The notes: generated by a model not told the origin, from the sequence alone. Numbered from the stretch's first letter, positions 12,701 to 26,501 are shown. The stretch is 64,000 nucleotides of DNA from Mesocentrotus franciscanus (GCA_037976565.1 CP137679.1:8539973-8603972); one strand, 5' to 3'. A program made the numbers and translations.

Positions 12701-13572
12701 CTGCCTTTCAAAATGTTAGAGACTAATGGAGTTGAACTTTGAAAGACTTTCTGCAGAAGAAGATTTAATTCTGTTTCCATTTATTTTCTCCTTGCAACTT
12801 AATTATTTAACTTAAAAAACAAACATGTTTATTATAACTTGAAACTGTTGCCATGCACCATGCAGCGGATCCTCTTTTGGATGTGGATTTTGTGGTTAAA
12901 CTGTGATCACTGGAAAGCTTAGGGTGGATATGATATCTAGCGCAGGTTTAACCAATCCAATGAGGTTATGTAAATAGGGGATAAAGGTGACTTCGACACC
13001 TGTAATCCTTCGGGCATACAGCGCCGACCGACTGACAGGGACGCCGAATCAATTTTCTAGACTTCTGGTGATACAACTGCATGACTTGTTTGGATATCTG
13101 AGGAATATCATGCAGCAAAGGCCGAGTTGGACAAGAAAACTTGCGAAAGACAAATGCTCATACTTGTAGAGTGCAAAAAACTTGTGGAAGAACGTACGTA
13201 AAACAGATGAAAAAGCATACATGGGCAAAGAAATGTGCATTACCATGGGAACCTATTATTTTGTATATGTCCGCTGCTATTATCTCCCTTTTAAATTCTC
13301 ATCTCACATAATACAGTACACACCTTTCAGTATTTTCTCTATTTCAAGCCCGTTTAACAAATAAAAATAATTAGAAAGATATCAATCAAACCTATCCTTT
13401 GAAATAAAGTTAAGATTTCATGACATCATATAGAGAGTCTTTTCTCTTGTATATAGAAGCGTTTCACATAAGCTAGTTCGGAATGAAAGTGTGTTCCCGA
13501 AATAGAATACGATCTTTCAAAATGGGCGGCATGAATGCATTTCTGGTGCATCAGACACAATTACTAATTCTA
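9711..13572. other. No gene seen (3.9 kb)
   Basis: AT-rich, no supported exon. The short ORFs near 10.8, 12.0 and 13.0 kb resemble nothing I know and lack convincing splice partners. Confidence 0.45.
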
Positions 13573-13860
13573 GGTGTCGTGGTCGAGTGGATACGTCACC
13601 GGACTGTCGATCACAAGGTCCGTGGTTCGAGTCCCGCCGCGGCACTAATGTCCTTTGGCAAGACATTGATCTACATTTGCCACACTCAACCCAGGTGATG
13701 TAAATGGGTACCTGGCAGGCATTATTTCCTTGAAATGCTAGAGCGCCGTATTAAATGACAGCCGTGCTAAACCAGGGTAATAATCGGGAGCGCCTTGAGT
13801 ATCAAGCCTGACAGATATGAGCGCTATACAAGAACCCAAAATTATTATTATTATTATTAT
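13573..13860 (+). mobile_element. tRNA-derived SINE, best-preserved copy
   Basis: The head (13574-13645) has a perfect Pol III A box TGGTCGAGTGG and B box GGTTCGAGTCC, and its ends can pair as an acceptor stem (GTGTCGT with GCGGCAC). A shared body follows (CTTTGGCAAGACATTGATCT, AAATGGGTACC), then a CGCCTTGAG...GCGCTATACAAG tail and an ATT repeat at the 3' end. The same structure recurs at four other places in this window. It is a SINE rather than a tRNA gene because of the body and the poor anticodon stem. Confidence 0.85.
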
Positions 13861-14106
13861 ACAAAAATCCATTTCAAAAGAGAATATATGGTGGCCGTTT
13901 GTAAAATCATCGAGCGATATTATGACGTTTTACAAAACTGCCTTTGGCTTTTAATTAAATTGTCTTTTTTTCTGCACAAGTATTGTTTTAAGAATTTGAG
14001 TCTTTTATAGTCAGCAACATTTTGTGATGAGCTCCAGATATCTTAGTTTTGCTGTTCAACACGTCCTTTTGCCTGACTGTCCTTAGATATATACTTTAAA
14101 GAAATA

Positions 14107-14138
14107 CACCCACACACACACACACACGCACACACATT
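14107..14138 (+). repeat. CA microsatellite
   Basis: CACACACA with one CG interruption. Confidence 0.85.
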
Positions 14139-14210
14139 ACTTTTATCGCATGTCATGTGATTAAGAATTGACCAATGGGGTTGAAAGAATCTTAGTAGGT
14201 GTTGTATAAA

Positions 14211-14366
14211 GTGTAATACGCGTCACATCTCATAACACAGACCTAAGTGATTACGCGTAGGACATTTGTCGCGCGGAATTGCCATTGAAGTACAAGTTAC
14301 AAACCGCGGCGGTTTGGGTTTTTTAGCGGGATGGAGCGGTTTACCGTCTCATATCTGAACGCGTCT
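14211..14366 (+). repeat. CGCG-containing dispersed repeat, copy 2
   Basis: It shares GTGTAATACGCG, CATAACACAG, TTACGCGTAGGACATTTGTC, CGGTTTACCGT and ATATCTGAACG with the copy at 5320. Confidence 0.65.
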
Positions 14367-16824
14367 TAAGTTCGCGTTTTTACCAACAGTTTATGGTTCT
14401 AAACAAAAGCTGCTTGTCACATACTACATATCGAAATCTTTCTTAAGACTCTGATGCATTCAACACCAGTGGAATCGAGGTTGATGAAATTTATCTGGAA
14501 TTCCATCAGTACATACTAATGAAATTGACACTTTACATCAAAGCGTATACCTACCTGAAAAATGAAGAGTTAATGCAAGAAACTAAACAAAAACAAACCA
14601 TTTAAGAATCTTGTCAAGTAATATGTAAAATGCATCTCCGTCCATTATCGACCCAGTGAATATACAAAAGGTAAATTCAATTTGCATCGACTAAAAATTG
14701 CGAAAATTCGATATACCACACAAACAAGATCCGGCAAAATGAAATAGCACAATTTAGAAATAGAATGCTTATCTTAAAACTAAATGCTTCCTTGCACAGT
14801 TCAATCAAGAAATCTTTTACTTGATTTTCATTTGTTGCTTCATCAGTGAGCATATGTTCTTGCATGAATGGCAAATGAATCCGCAGATCGATAATAAGTT
14901 GCTGGAGAATGGGCAAAGCATATTTTATTGTAAGGAGCATATATAGGGCAGATTAGTTAATATTCCAACCAGAGGCTTTTATGATATCGGAACGGTTCTC
15001 CACTCTTGCTTGTAGCTTTGAATAAAATGACATGCCAATTGAATTGTTTCCTTGATATTTTAAAGATATTCCTGCAACTGTTGAAGGTTTTTGATGCTGT
15101 ATCATTTTTCCAAACTAATGATTGGACGTTTATTATACCATAGGAATGCCCGTATAAGGAGAATCAAATTAATAGTAAAATTTAAAGGTAACGTTTGGTT
15201 CTTGTCACGCCATTATTTTTTGGAAAGGAACTATCGCAAGTAATTTGGAAAGATTGGTTCCTGTTTGTCGTGAATAAAATGATGTGTCTACTATACGTTT
15301 GTAATCATCATATTAATAAGAAATTGAATCAATCTTGTTGAAAAACAAATGGACTGCACACATATGGATTACACATACATGGGGCATGAATGTTCGGTCA
15401 AGCACTACCGCCATTTTCGCCATATTTAAAAAATGAAGGTATTTAAAGAGGAATACCTTTCAGGGGAAAGTGCCACGATGCTTTACTTCCAAACTGATAT
15501 AAACCGTGACAAAGAATGAGAAAGTTCATCGATAATTTTTCACTTTTACCAAAACTCAACCTTCTCTTTAAATGACGATCCCCTCGTTCTTGCCAGGGTC
15601 TTAAGGGTCACTTTCCTATAGCAGTTCTCCTTCCATTTTCCTTTGACTAAACGAAAAACAGTACCACCTGACAGTACTATTGTTACACTTTAGAACACAG
15701 ATTTTATGTAGATCAGCGTAAGTGAGACCCATGAAGAAATTCATTTGAAAATTAGGCTACGTGTGTATTTAATGTTCCTTACCAGCCTGTCTCCTTCGTT
15801 AACAATTCAACTTCAAAAATGGCCCTATCCCCGTGTGTATTTACATCTCAAACGTTTGATAGACATTCCTTGGGGGATAATTACAGGCACGGGTCCAGTT
15901 TTCCTGCGACTTCAGAAAAAGGATGCAATTTTCTACCTTGATTCTGGAAGAGGATTGATCAAACTCAGCCCCTTTTCGGTAGGCCTTTTATGTGATCAAT
16001 CAGGATTCGGTCATAGAAGATCAAAGTTGTCTGGATATAGAAGAAACAAAAAAAATCAGAATTAGCAGTTCCTGGTTACAAGACATCAATTCGAAAGGAC
16101 AAATGGTCTGTTAGGTATAAATCATACTATGATAGGTATAATATACACATTAATTTCTTACCATCATAATTCATTTCCTTCTTACCTTATTTGTTGTAAG
16201 ACTATTTGTCCATTTTGTATAATGTTTTATTTCTTCGTAATTGTAATGCATGTGGATTTGTATATGGCCCATGAAAGAACGATATTTTGTATACTGATGG
16301 GGCTACCCTGTCAAGATAAAACTAAATCAAATAAATCAAAATCTACTCTTTTCTCTTCATTCGATTAATAGGCAGCATTTTCATGATCATTCATCACTTC
16401 GTCTCAGAAACCAGGATTAAGGCCGCATTAAGGCCATTTTTTCCGTAACCATACCAATTTTCATGATCGAAATGAGACAGCATAAATTGCGCCAAAATGA
16501 ACTACCTCCCAACACAAAGCAGCTAACTTATTATTTTAAAAGCCTAGCTCGACCTTTAGTCGCATCAGGTGCGTTAGACCGAGGCTGAAGCAAGCACTTA
16601 ATAAATCAGCATAATTAGAAAATTCCTGCAGTGAATGACATATGTTACAATGCCGACTTCACGATGTACAAATAACGATTGAGAAATATGGAACGATTGA
16701 GATGTCATTTCTTAACTTTAATTTGGGCAAATTGAATGCTCACACTTGTGCATTCAAGCGAAAATATCATTTTGTGTACAGATTCATAATGCCTTTTTCT
16801 ACCGCATACCTTTTCCACCTACCA
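14367..16824. other. No confident gene; one exon-like minus-strand frame
   Basis: The minus-strand frame at 14677-14940 includes a protein-like stretch after an acceptor-like CTCCAG. It is discussed as a finding and not called as a gene. Confidence 0.4.
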
Positions 16825-16882
16825 ACCCCCTATCTCTCTATCTCTCTCACTATCTCTCTCTTACTCTATCTGTCTCTCCCCC
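16825..16882 (+). repeat. CT-rich tract
   Basis: A TATCTCTCTC-type pyrimidine run. Confidence 0.8.
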
Positions 16883-17567
16883 TATGGGCGTATGTCTTTA
16901 TGTTCCATGCTGGATACGCCCCTTACCCATGGATAAAACGAATCGATATGGAAAGGTGGAAGAAGTAACTGGTTACACCCTCCTAGTATTTGTGGCTAAT
17001 TTTCTTCATTACAAGTCAAGGAATTTACGGCTCTCGATAATTACGAAATGGGGAGTGAATAATTTATGGACAACCTCCAAAATGTCATTAACATGAAATG
17101 GACAATGTAAAGCGAGAATTTATTTCTAGTAATGGAATCCATTTCGAGAGAAACCAGCGTATCGTTCCTGCATTAGAAAGGTTATACAGACCACTTAATT
17201 ATAAACGAAGACCTGCTGAAAATTGAATTCAGTGAGAAGAACATATATTATATTCGCCCACAATTATAGTTTTGCAGTGACGGGAATGCTGATTCGATTT
17301 CAATATTTTTTCTCATTTTCTACCAAATTTTGGGGTAGGCAATGTTCATTTAATAGTCTATAAACTGCTTTAGATCCTCCCAATTTTATTCAGTTTCCCA
17401 TGATCATTCTAAATCTGTCGACAGGAAATGGATAGATGAATCAAATATGAAGACGTGAAAGGGCGTGGGTGAGACTGCGTGTGGATGCGCTTTAATTTCG
17501 TATCATAATCACTAAGTTCTTAAACTCTGAATTGACCTAGACTATCAATTTCTGCCTCCTCAGCAAC

Positions 17568-18000
17568 ATCGTGTTTCTCCCTCTATCTCTCTTACCCCTC
17601 CCATATTCTCTTTTTTCCTATAGCGATCTCCTTCTCTCTCCCTCTCCTCTCCCACCTTTCTCACATTTCTGCTATCCCCCCTCTCTCTCTCTGTCCCATC
17701 TCATTTTTAATTCTTCCAATTTTATATCTCTCTCCCCCTTTCACTCTCCCCTCTATCACGTTCCCTTTCGTCTCCTTTATCTATATCCGTCTCTCTTCCT
17801 CCTTTTCTCAGCTCTCTCTCTCTCTCACCTATTTATTTCCCTGAATCTCTCCTCCCCTCTCTCCTTCGTTTTCCCTCCCTCCCCTTCCCATCCCCTCTTA
17901 CACGAATCCTCGATTTCTCTCTTCCCTCTCTCCCTTCCGTTCTCTCCTCTCTTTCTCTACCCGTTTTTATTTTATAGTTTTTTTCTTCTTCTACATTGCT
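17568..18000 (+). repeat. Long pyrimidine tract (about 430 bp)
   Basis: The tract is a near-continuous C/T-rich stretch with CTCT and CCTCCC runs. A 154-codon Ser/Leu/Pro frame crosses it only because pyrimidine runs lack stop codons on this strand. Confidence 0.85.
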
Positions 18001-19379
18001 CATGGAGTTTTAAAAATAGTGAGTGCTGGAATTAGGATTCGAGCTAGTGGCACCTATTACATATTTAGGTTAACTTCATGTCTATACTCTCAAAATAGTC
18101 AGGTAGTTATTCATTCCTTCGCTATCTCAATATTCTGGCTGGAAGATTTTTACTGGAATCTTAGTGAAGCAATCACATGAATAATTTAACATCGTTAAGA
18201 AAATATTGAGAATCTACTACCCTAGTCACTCAACAGATAATGCGATATACTGAATTCATTTCTGCACTTAGGAGATCAAATAGATCTCCATGTCAAAAAC
18301 GGCGGGAATTTGTAGCAAATTATGGGAATAAAATTAGTAATTTAAATCTTGCTCCCGTAATACCTTCGGCTGTGGAGAAGATTCACGCATCTTTCTTATT
18401 TTTCGAAGGCTGAATCTCACTTTGGTGAGAATTTCTTATCTTGAAATATGTTGTTCACTTGCAGGTCTCAGCCAACATTTGCCTCCTGATCAATACCAAA
18501 TAAAAACCAAAATTAACAAACATCAGATTAGAGTTTCGGGCTTTATATCAATCGTTTAGAATGAATTTCGTTTAACGCAGCCGCCAAACAGTAATCACAG
18601 GTTTTCCTTGAAGTTATCAACATTTACTTAGTATTACAAATGGACACCAGTGGTGAGGGGGGAAATCGGGGGTTTAAAAAAAAAACATGTTAAATCTCTT
18701 TTGATTCGGTCGTTTATTGTCATGGCTATAAATGTCAATTAACGAAATATCAAATACTTCTTAGGCACAATGAAGCTGTGAGCAATAGAGAAACATTAAA
18801 TGATGAATGAGATTTCTATATCCGGGCTACCAGCTTCACACATCCTCGACATGTCGGTGACACCATATCAGTAATATGCCTTGCGGTCGTGTAACATGCT
18901 ACATTTTCAGAAATTAAGCCATCTTTCCTTCGGAAATTACTGATTATGTAGGCTGAATCAGTAAGAAAAAGATAAGAAAAATTTCAAACGTGAGAGGAGT
19001 CATGTATGCGCCTCCAATTTCTGGAGAGGATACTTGAAAAGTTGTATCACTGACACGAAATTCAACAACACCGTTTGATTATTAATTTGACATTGATTTG
19101 AGACGTGAGGTTCTTGTGTTACGAATAATATGAGCTTCGAAAGCGAGACAATTTCTGTGTGTTTTTTTGTGATTGTGCTCTATGGTGATATTTCTAACTT
19201 TTAACAGACGACGAAACGTGAGAAATAGGAGGAAGAAAGTAGGTGACACCTGGAAATACTTTAGTTTTTTGAGAGACTGGAAGATAATTGACATTGTTAT
19301 GATAGTATATGGGGTAATGCAATCCTAAAAATAGTTATTAGGGCGTTCTTGCTCTTTGAAACAGACCCTGTTTTAGTGT
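18001..19379. other. No gene seen
   Basis: AT-rich DNA. Near 18640-18690 there is a short G-run/A-run junction (GAGGGGGGAAATCGGGGG then poly-A) typical of old repeat ends. Confidence 0.45.
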
Positions 19380-19460
19380 AGGGTGTGGGTGTATGTGTGG
19401 CGGTGTGTGTGGGTGTGTATGTCCATGCGTGCAAGTGTATGTGAGTGTGCTTGTATGTGA
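19380..19460 (+). repeat. TG-rich microsatellite
   Basis: GTGTGGGTGTATGTGTG-type repeats, impure. Confidence 0.8.
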
Positions 19461-19945
19461 ATACTTACATTATAGATTACGCCTCCTGATCTTTTATAAG
19501 ATCAGAATCACACAAATGAAACTTCGACGATCTCTGACTCTGATACATCATCAAATACGATGTCCAAACTAAATAATAGATAGTTGGGATAATCGATAAT
19601 TTGGGAACAATCGACGTTTTAAAGAAAATCAGGTGGAATTTTCGTATAGTTTAAATGGTTCATGATTTTCTTTTTCATTACATCTATTCCCATGTAAAAT
19701 GATACCTTAGCAGCAATGCGCATATGAAAAGTACTTCTCTTAGAATATATATAAGACTCCAAACATAATTACTATTTTAAAACAATTTTGAATGCATCAT
19801 GTTTCTGCGCGTGTGTGTTCCCACGGATCCAAACCTGTGTAAAGTACTATTTTCACTACCTGCGCTTTTCAGCAAAATAATCAAATGTTGTTATCTTGCT
19901 GTTTATTCCAAACCCTTACATACAATAACATTTTTTTTTACCACA

Positions 19946-20213
19946 GTGTCGCAGCCGAGTCCTTTGGCAAGGCATTACTCTACATTTGCCACTCAATACC
20001 CAAGAGAGAAATGGGGACCGGGTAGGATGACGAAAGCATTTGCGTTAGTAATTGCCTATGCCCTCACGGTGACCGTATGGTAGGAATAGTGGAGATGGTG
20101 CACAATGTGCGTGAATGAATCCGATGACCGGGGTAATCATATCTGTAAAGCGCTTAGAGACGGTTTAAGCGCAATATAAATCTAGATTATTATTATTATT
20201 ATTATTATTATTA
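19946..20213 (+). mobile_element. tRNA-derived SINE copy with a deleted head
   Basis: Most of the tRNA head is missing: GTGTCGCAGCCGAG runs directly into the shared CTTTGGCAAGGCATTACTCT body. The rest is colinear with the other copies (GACCGGGTAGGATG, CGATGACCGGGGTAATCATA, GTAAAGCGCTTAGAG) and ends in ATT repeats. Without the boxes it cannot start Pol III transcription. Confidence 0.78.
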
Positions 20214-20636
20214 ATCACCAATTTTCAGGAGCTTCTAAACCTTTTCACTCAAAACGCAATTGCAATTTAAAGTGGGAGCGGGGAAATTTTTCAGCAGGCT
20301 ACGTCACATTTCAATCGATCAGCAGAGAAGTCTGGAATTGTTCCAGCAGTTGTTCTCAACAATCCAAAGACGTGCCACTTGAATGTCACTCGCCGCGGGC
20401 AGACTTGAAATTGATAGATCTAATAAATACCACCAAAGCGCAGTAAAAATCAGTCGAGATCATCGACTCCTGTAGTCATGATTACCATGCTTTATTGATG
20501 AGAACTCCACCCTTCATTGTAATCTTTCACATGTAAGCAACATTGGAAGGAAATCACTTTACTCTTACTTTGGGTCTTTTTTCAGGTTTGAACTACATTA
20601 ATGGAATAAAAAGTGGCACGGACTTCATTTTCAATA

Positions 20637-20757
20637 CAACACAATAATAATACTACTAATAATAAGAACGATACTAATATTAAAAATATTAATACTAAAA
20701 ATGATAATGATGATAGTGATTATGATGATAATGATGATGATATAAATAAATAGAAAG
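20637..20757 (+). repeat. AAT/GAT triplet tract
   Basis: Mixed AATAAT, AATACT and GATGAT triplets. The Ile-rich minus-strand frame is an artefact. Confidence 0.85.
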
Positions 20758-21255
20758 AAGAAGAAGGTCTGAACGTGATTTACATGAAAAGGTAAGAAAG
20801 TAGCAAAACAAATTGAAAGCCTGCGTGAACATGTGAACAACTACTGAGTAATAGTGCCAATTAATTAATCAAATATATGATTTCAGAGCGGTTTTGATTT
20901 GACCAACTGTATCAGCTAGGCTAGGTGTGGTAAATTATTCGATTGTTAAGGGTCATCACAATCGTTAACTATTTAATTTTGTACGGTATATTTCTTGAGG
21001 CGCTTACCCCTTGCCCCCATACAAAATGTAACCATTAAAATGTGTATCCTAAAGAGCGTAAAACTCCGACCAAATTTAATGTGTCACCTCCACCCATTGG
21101 GGTAGATACAGGGGCCCCTCCCCTCCAGTGGTTTAAAAAAAAAGATAGGAAAGAGAGAAAGAGGAAGGGAAAAGGATGAAAATATTAGACGTCTAGACAA
21201 CCTCCTGCACCACCCCCTCTCCTCCCTTATCAACAGCCTTGTAAATGAAACATTT

Positions 21256-21385
21256 GGGCCCTGTCTTATAAAGAGTCGACCAATCAATCGCAAGTTTACA
21301 GTCTCCTATCTCTTATGTACATAGTTGATATTGATATTAATCCGTCAGTTGCGATTAATATCAACTTTTTATAAGACGGGGACCC
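21256..21385. mobile_element. Small foldback MITE, family D copy 1
   Basis: The ends are GGGCCCTGTCTTATAAAGAG and its inverse TTTTTATAAGACGGGGACCC. The interior is itself partly palindromic, with ATCAATCGCAAG and GTTGCGATTAATAT. It is about 130 bp and non-coding. A second copy lies at 37963. Confidence 0.8.
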
Positions 21386-23617
21386 TGGTCTACTGATATT
21401 TTGTAAAGTAAATAGAAATGAAAGAAAAGGCGAAGAGGGTGGGGGTGACTTTTTGAATTGCCATGGTTACGGTGAAACTCAAAATATCCATAACTTCACT
21501 AGGTTGTCGACTATTGACTGATGAACCGCAGCCCAATGCTTCACACCCACTGAGCTATATCCAATTATATACCGACATATTATGGAAAGGCGGCACGAAG
21601 ATTGTAGCTCCTTTGTCATTTTTAGTCATTAATATTTTAATCAAAAATACAGATAAGTAAAATTAATCAAAATTCTGCATTATGTTTTAAATTAGGCACC
21701 TTTGAATTGGAACGCTAATGCGATACGCCCGGCAGTACGCTTGCCCCTTTCCAAAAATTCGAAATGAAATAATTAAAATATTTGGCGCATACCTCTGATT
21801 AATACGCCTTCAATAGATAGATGACCGTCCATTGTATACCTACTTTTGACGTTGGGACATCGAGTCGTTAGAATTGTATCTATTGTTCATTTTCAAACCT
21901 GACGGAACGATCATTAAAAACTGAATTAGCTTTCATAGAGGGGTTTTAATGTTATCGAAAATTAATGTAATTAGTAGGCCTACTATATTGGTTTTTTAAT
22001 CAATTTGTTATAGCTGTGGTCATTCGTAAAGATTGGTAGGCCATTGATCCGACAACCATACTCCCCCCCCCTCTCACACAACAAAGACGCTCGCGCATGA
22101 ACTGAACACACTCACACACATCGTGGTTCTTTCTGATAAAGAGGGTGGCCTTCAATATTTAAACAACAAAAAACCGTCATCATTATTCATTTTGATTAAT
22201 CGGAGCCAAAAATCTCTATCCCTATTGCCATCATTACTACAGCCAAGAACGTGCCTTGACGTCACAAAAAAACTAACACTCTGAACAAGAGATTATGGGC
22301 ACACCTGGCCGTAATTGTCACGAAAATATTAAGTCATTTATCTAATATTGTCCTGTCCCCTTGGGGTGACATTTAAGACGATTTGATGGCTTCCGAGTCA
22401 TTAATGAATGGTAAACAAACGAGTCTTCGTCGAAATTGTGTATTGCCAGGGTGGAAGGGTAGGCACCGCGGGAGAAATTTAGTGGTTGTTTACCACTCTG
22501 AAGAATATCGCACATCTAGAATTACTCGTGCACGTATCCATCCGCACCTAAATAGAGTGAGGAGAAAGAAAAAGTATTAAGGTACGGGCTATCTTTAAAT
22601 AATGGATTTTCATCATAACAACAATCGTTTTTGTATAATTAGATTTAAATTTCCCGGAAGTCTCTTGAGAGCTAGCGAAGATTCATGACAATGCATGATG
22701 TTCCATTTTAAAAATAAAACTTATGAATGCAAAAAACTTGCTGGCATAGAATTACATGAAGAATCGAGAATATTTCCGAATAGCTATTGATATTTCCAAT
22801 CCTTAAATTAGAAAGAATCCCCTCGAGACTGAAAAATGAAAAATTTAAGAAATATAGAATAGGTAAATCGCCAAGGGGATAAGTGATGCTTCCAGAACGT
22901 GATGATGAATTTTCTTGAGCTGACATCTTCTTACATTTATAGGGATTATTAGAATTGGCAAGGTGAGCGCGGTACATTTTAAAGAAATCTCGTTTCTGGC
23001 AGTTTTGATAGGTAATTATATCACTCATATGTAGAGCTTCTGAGAGGATCATATAGGATATTGTTAAGTTTAATTTATATATTGCATTATAGGCGATGTA
23101 ATTTGTGTAACTTTTCCGATTTTAGAGGGTTTTTTTTAAAAACTAATACGTTATCAATAAATTCAAATAAGAAGGGAATATACATTATGATATCATCTCA
23201 TATTTTGTCTCGTGCAGAACAAAAACATTTATTTGTATGTCTTTTCTATACAGTTAGGCTACTCTTGTTTTTTATAAATTCTTAATATCAAGTTCTTCTA
23301 GTGATAAAAATATAGGAATACAACGAATACAAGGTATTCATTTTGATAAAATAAATTTTGTATTGAAAGTGGCTTAACCGTTTTACTCATTAATCCCCTC
23401 ACTGTAATTTTCCTTTCTCATTATGTGAAATTTTTTTTCCTGTTTTTACTCTTCTCCTTCCCGTTCTTAGCCTATTCTTCTTCTTTTTTTTAAAGATGAT
23501 AGTCCTGTTTCACCCTTTTGTCCTAAGAAAAAAATCCAGGGCTTGCTCATAAAATTGGTGCCTTGTGTGTTGTCGATTTTGTTGTTGCTATTTTTATTGC
23601 AGAAGCAGCAATATTAA

Positions 23618-23624
23618 AAGAAGA

Positions 23625-23668
<44 letters not shown>

Positions 23669-23690
23669 CAGTAGTAGTAGTAGTAGTAGT
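23618..23690 (+). repeat. AGT trinucleotide repeat
   Basis: AGAAGAAG followed by about twenty AGT units with one CAG-type variant. The poly-Ser frame is an artefact. Confidence 0.9.
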
Positions 23691-25398
23691 TGCTGTTTAT
23701 ATTGTTGTTTATTAACATTTTCTAGCCATCTGACAGTCACTAAAACCCCTCCTATACAAGAGGTCTAGGGACGCCCCTGATTAAAATTGTTTTCTCACTT
23801 CTATGCATGACACTACATGTCTATGTATACAAAACTCTATGCTGCCACTACTTACCCTAAGCAATACCACGTGATCGTTGACGGAAGCAGAATGCATTGT
23901 GGGATATGATTTGTAAAATTGTGTTGAATTTTGAGAGAAATTACAAGAGCTTGAATTCAAAACATTCTTTGTATCTAACTGAGGTTTTGAATAAATATTT
24001 TAATTTCAATTTGGAGAATGAATGGTATTTGAAGCCTTCCAAATGGAGAAAAGGCCAAATCTACAGACCGATGACCAGTATGACGTCACTACGTTTCGCA
24101 ACTTATCTGGCCTATTCTATGACTTCAAAGTCCCCAAAACCCGGCAATTCCAATATCAATATTCACAATTTCCGCCCTTGATCAGGAAAAATTACATCTT
24201 TCCGATTTACATAATTATCTAGTCCTATTTTAAGTTCTTTCTAAAACGAGCTGTAGTCAAATATGGTGTGCAGTGGTCTTTACTGTGACTTTCTCGCTCG
24301 TTGATATAAGCCAGTTGACCTGTTGATATATACGCCTATTGCCGTACGAAACTTTATAAAGAAAGAATGGTTACCTCTTACCTGTTTTAGACGGCACGTG
24401 CAAGGCTCCTAACTTAAGAGTATGTCGAGGATAATATAATGCAATCAAAGTATCAGGTATAATTTTTTTCCTTTTTATAAGAAATCTTCTAAATCTCTTT
24501 AAAATCGGCGATTGACGTCATTGGTGTTTTTGCTTCTTCTAATGGATACATTGTTGCATGAAGCATGAGATTTTTGAAAGGTTTGATAAAGTATACAGTC
24601 ACTGTAGTTTTTTTTAAGTAGGCCCTTGCTATTTTTATTTTATCAATTTTCTCCCGCCCCTCCTCTGCTTTTGCTTCTTATCTTACTCTCTTTATTCTTA
24701 TAACCCTTATTGTTTCTTCCTTCTCGCATATTCCTTATCAAAAAACATCGGTTGCTGTCCCATTTTTTTAGAATAAAAAATAATCCTTAAATTTCTGAGT
24801 GATTATAGTTGTCAAATCCTGACACGGCAAAATCCATCAAAAATCTGAGGAAACCTGAATCAACGGTAGCTTGTTTCTTGCTGCATGATATCGAATACCC
24901 TAAAACCTAGTTTTACTCAATTACAAAAGGGTAGATATTTATCGCCCAAACACCTCCAAGATGGCCCTATTCTGTCGTCTATCCATCTATACCAGTGTGG
25001 CTGATGTAACCCATTTCCATTAAAAAATTATCGATGTGTGGTCTTGATTGGTGTTTCTTTTATGCACTCTCCTACAATTCTTCTTCCTTGACCTATAGTT
25101 TAATTGAATTGGATGGTGGTCAGCGTGTTACACCAAGTCTCAATTTTTCCTTTTACATCTGTAAAATGCTTTCTCAATAGATAGGAAAGAGTTCGTGATA
25201 CCTCCAAACTGTATATGATTGTGCTTGAGCGTATGTAGCTTTTCAGAGATAAGTAAATCAATCGGATATTACATAAATTTACTTCTAAGGACTGTGTTAC
25301 CATCCAACAATCAGTATTGAACCTTCATCCGTCAAAATCAGGTTGTGGTTGTAGGAGAAGACAGAACCGGCCACGAGACTCACATATCCCTGATTATA

Positions 25399-25492
25399 CA
25401 TGTGTGCGCTTGTGTGCGTGGGTATGTGGGGTGTGCGTTTGTATGTGTAATTGGGTTTTACAGACGTATATCAATATATATATATATGATGA
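25399..25492 (+). repeat. TG-rich stretch followed by a short TA run
   Basis: TGTGTGCG and TGTGTAAT repeats, then TATATATATATA near 25476-25488. Confidence 0.7.
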
Positions 25493-25536
25493 TTTACGAC
25501 TGGGACCTATCCTTAACTTCCATGTTTCAAAGACTG

Positions 25537-25632
25537 ACTCAGTTTCGAACCTTGGTCCAATCAGAGTCTGTGTGTAGGCGAAGAAGGCCAAGAGCTAACC
25601 GTACCACGGACGTTACCGCTAAACCAACTCAC
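25537..25632 (-). mobile_element. Possible fragment of a second tRNA-derived SINE type
   Basis: On the minus strand a perfect A-box match TGGTTTAGCGG (plus positions 25617-25627) is followed by a B-box-like GGTTCGAAACT (25541-25551). The spacing is longer than in a normal tRNA, so an insertion or chance pairing of boxes is possible. The sequence differs from the main SINE family. Confidence 0.35.
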
Positions 25633-26501
25633 ATCTGACTTCAAGGGATACATGATACATGTATAAATATCCTTTTATGTAGCCTTTGTTTCAGGCTACA
25701 CGAATTTTATGTCATCTCAGTGACCCCACATGTGCAAAAATACATTTAAAAAAAACTCTTTCTGCATTAAATGTATGCTGCGCTTTAGATTATTACATTA
25801 TCGCAAGCTTTCTCAGACAACTACACGCATATCCCTCTTTTGTTTTTAATAAACAAGAGTAATAACCCTACCAAATACAGATATTTTTTAAAGGTCTCAA
25901 AAGATGACAAGACGCATGACAATTTTCTATTCCTTCCTCGATTGATGAAAACATAAGTATCTGGTGAAAAAATATGTTTTCCCCTGTTTTACGGGTATCA
26001 TTCTATGGTAGATGGATGATTAAATTTGAACCACGGTATCATATTTGCTTACGTCATACCAGGCCCACCAAAGCCCTCCTATGGCTATTGTTTCGGAATT
26101 ACCAATCAATAACCTGCTAGCCCTTTCCCGTCACTTGACTTTCTTCGTACAAGTTGAATAAAGGTCTAAAAATGAACACAACGGTGTCTCTCACAAACCC
26201 TGGAATATTTTCAAAAGGAGTATTGTTCATTCTGTCTTACATCATATGAATACCTTGCGTAACGGTGGTTCGCATATAAATCGATAATGAATATGTCTCG
26301 CATAGAATTGATTCAGATCTCGCAATGTTAGAGTTTTTTTCACTTCCCTTGATAAATATAAAAATACTGTATGTATTCAAGGAACAATTGAATGTTATTC
26401 TGAGGTATTATTGATCAAAAGATTCGTGTTTTTCCGAACACATGTTATCTCCGTATTCATCCTTAGTTTGAATATTCTATAAATAGGAAATCCAGTAAGA
26501 G

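Larger units (their letters stand above)
21386..25536. other. No gene seen; contains the AGT repeat and three perfect CRE motifs
   Basis: TGACGTCA occurs at 22257-22264, 24081-24088 and 24513-24520. An A-box-like sequence lies on the minus strand at 21547-21557. ORFs near 22.4 and 22.7-23.05 kb (minus) are unrecognised. Confidence 0.45.

Noticed and set aside
13574..13645. tRNA gene
   Set aside because: A and B boxes and the acceptor stem are good, but the anticodon stem does not pair, and the sequence continues into a SINE body seen at other places.
17571..18035. 154-codon frame rich in Ser, Leu and Pro
   Set aside because: It lies in a pyrimidine tract, where stop codons cannot occur on this strand. 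No domain, no signal and no splice context.
21547..21557. tRNA or SINE head on the minus strand (TAGCTCAGTGG)
   Set aside because: A perfect A box but no proper B box after it, so it could be chance.
22708..23052. 114-codon minus-strand ORF
   Set aside because: No domain or splice support. Likely fortuitous.
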